Made by a program: the position numbers and the translations under genes. 6,089 bases of DNA from Solirubrobacterales bacterium (GTDB taxonomy: Bacteria; Actinomycetota; Thermoleophilia; Solirubrobacterales; Solirubrobacteraceae), in contig JAPLCH010000211.1 in assembly GCA_026392325.1 (NCBI GenBank), forward strand, positions 1 through 6,089, written 5' to 3'. Every line of letters starts with the position of its first letter. The stretch's first letter is position 1. Below, piece by piece: positions 5,439 to 6,089 of this stretch. The notes below the pieces were generated by a model. It searched no databases and was not told the DNA's origin. It worked only from the letters and a program-made list of their open reading frames with translations.

Positions 5439-5900
5439 ATGTCACGCACCCTCCCCACAGCCACCACTCTGGCGCTGCTCTCAACCGGAGCGCTTATGTT
5501 TGCTTCAGGCTGCGGATCAGCCTCAAGCACCAACGAGTCCGCCAATCCAGCCCCTGCGACGACCTCCGTCGCAGCCAAGAAGGAAGCTGCTGCCCCAGCA
5601 GCCACCGGCGGCGTCACGCTCAAGGTCACCTCGCCAGCCAGCGGGAATCTTCAGTTCGAGCCAAAGACGCTCAGTGCCAAGGCCGGAAATGTGACGATTG
5701 AGTACACCAATCCAAGCCCTGTTCCTCACAACGTTGCAATCCTTGACGCAAGCGGTAAAGAGGTCAGCACTGAGATGGAGCAGTTCACCAGCGGGAACAA
5801 GTCAACGTCGGCAAAGCTTGCCGCTGGAATCTACAAGTACATCTGTCAGGTCCCAGGACATCAGCAGGCCGGAATGGTTGGGGAACTCAAGGTTTCATAG
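5439..5900 (+). CDS. Lipoprotein cupredoxin (plastocyanin-like, type-1 copper)
   Basis: A 153-residue blue-copper electron carrier, predicted to be lipid-anchored outside the membrane. The signal peptide (1-24) ends in ASGC with the lipidated C25. An Ala/Pro/Thr/Ser tether follows to about residue 57, then a single cupredoxin domain (58-153). Type-1 copper ligands are all visible: H97 in PVPHNVAIL, and C136, H141 and M146 in YICQVPGHQQAGM. The ribosome binding site AAGGAG (5425-5430) lies eight bases before the ATG. It is the last gene before a strong terminator and shares direction with the nirK-like and crcB genes, so the likely role is electron donor to the type-1 copper of the nitrite reductase. 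The sequence around the ligands differs from the cupredoxin fused to that enzyme, so it is not a simple recent copy. Partner assignment is by context only. Confidence 0.93.
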   Translation: MSRTLPTATTLALLSTGALMFASGCGSASSTNESANPAPATTSVAAKKEAAAPAATGGVTLKVTSPASGNLQFEPKTLSAKAGNVTIEYTNPSPVPHNVAILDASGKEVSTEMEQFTSGNKSTSAKLAAGIYKYICQVPGHQQAGMVGELKVS

Positions 5901-5936
5901 CCTGGTCAAGTCCCAAAACAGAGTTCGCACCAACTG

Positions 5937-5977
5937 CGGCGCCCACCTCACAGCAGAGGACTGGGCGCCGTTTTTTT
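5937..5977 (+). terminator. Rho-independent terminator after the cupredoxin gene
   Basis: CGGCGCCCA (5937-5945) pairs perfectly with TGGGCGCCG (5962-5970). CCTC/GAGG extends the stem inside a two-base bulge around the loop ACAGCA, and seven T follow directly (5971-5977). It closes the nirK-crcB-cupredoxin region. Confidence 0.93.
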
Positions 5978-6045
5978 GTCGGTTTGAACGGTAGTTCTCA
6001 CCGCGAAATAATTTGCCCCCCTGCGCATAACCCGGGTCAGACTCG

Positions 6046-6054
6046 TGTTATAGA
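6046..6054 (+). promoter_or_regulatory. Candidate extended -10 promoter for the gene at the right edge
   Basis: TGTTATAGA fits an extended -10 (TGn followed by TATAGA). It lies 26 bases before the GTG start at 6081, and no convincing -35 is seen. It lies beyond the terminator, so a new transcription unit is expected to begin here. Confidence 0.4.
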
Positions 6055-6080
6055 CCCCACGCCCACTCAAGGAGCAAGCC

Positions 6081-6089
6081 GTGTCATAC
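6081..6089 (+). CDS. Start of a gene running off the right edge
   Basis: A GTG codon at 6081 is preceded by AAGGAG (6069-6074) at the ideal six-base spacing, just after a terminator and a promoter-like element. Only three codons (M-S-Y) are in the window, so the product cannot be named. Confidence 0.55.

Noticed and set aside
1677..6036. Repeated CATAACCCGGG strings at about 1679 and 6025
   Set aside because: The match is only about 11 bases around a common palindrome, with no shared context; likely chance.

Overview
The window looks like chromosomal DNA from a moderately GC-rich actinobacterium. Several features point there: a P450, short lipoproteins with an LSGC-type lipobox, a tandem pair of crcB genes, and a tRNA-Val gene without an encoded CCA end. 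The NTF2-like lipoprotein and the small two-helix membrane protein recall Thermoleophilia/Solirubrobacterales. That placement is from memory and is weak. I see no insertion sequence, integrase, phage gene or CRISPR array.

Left part (1-1810). The window opens inside a cytochrome P450 gene, of which the C-terminal ~280 residues including the haem-binding loop are present. It converges on a small membrane-protein gene (896-1180, minus). That gene is divergent from a secreted lipoprotein gene (1241-1672, plus). The lipoprotein gene converges, across a hairpin, on a tRNA-Val(UAC) gene (1738-1810, minus). These look like ordinary single-gene units.

Right part (1896-5977). A LysR-type regulator (minus) is divergent from a gene for a membrane-anchored copper nitrite reductase-type protein. 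All type-1 and type-2 copper ligands and the two catalytic residues of NirK can be placed, and a third cupredoxin domain is fused at the C-terminus. A long hairpin follows, then two crcB genes (a probable two-subunit fluoride channel) overlapping by one base, then a lipoprotein cupredoxin with a complete type-1 copper site, closed by a clear Rho-independent terminator. The simplest reading is a nitrite-respiration or nitrite-detoxification module outside the membrane. In it the lipid-anchored cupredoxin, or the fused one, passes electrons to the type-1 copper of the reductase, which reduces nitrite to NO. The two fluoride-channel genes sit between the enzyme and its likely electron donor, and this is the oddest feature of the window.

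Right edge (5978-6089). A promoter-like segment and a strong ribosome binding site lead to a GTG start at 6081. Only the first three codons of that gene are in view.
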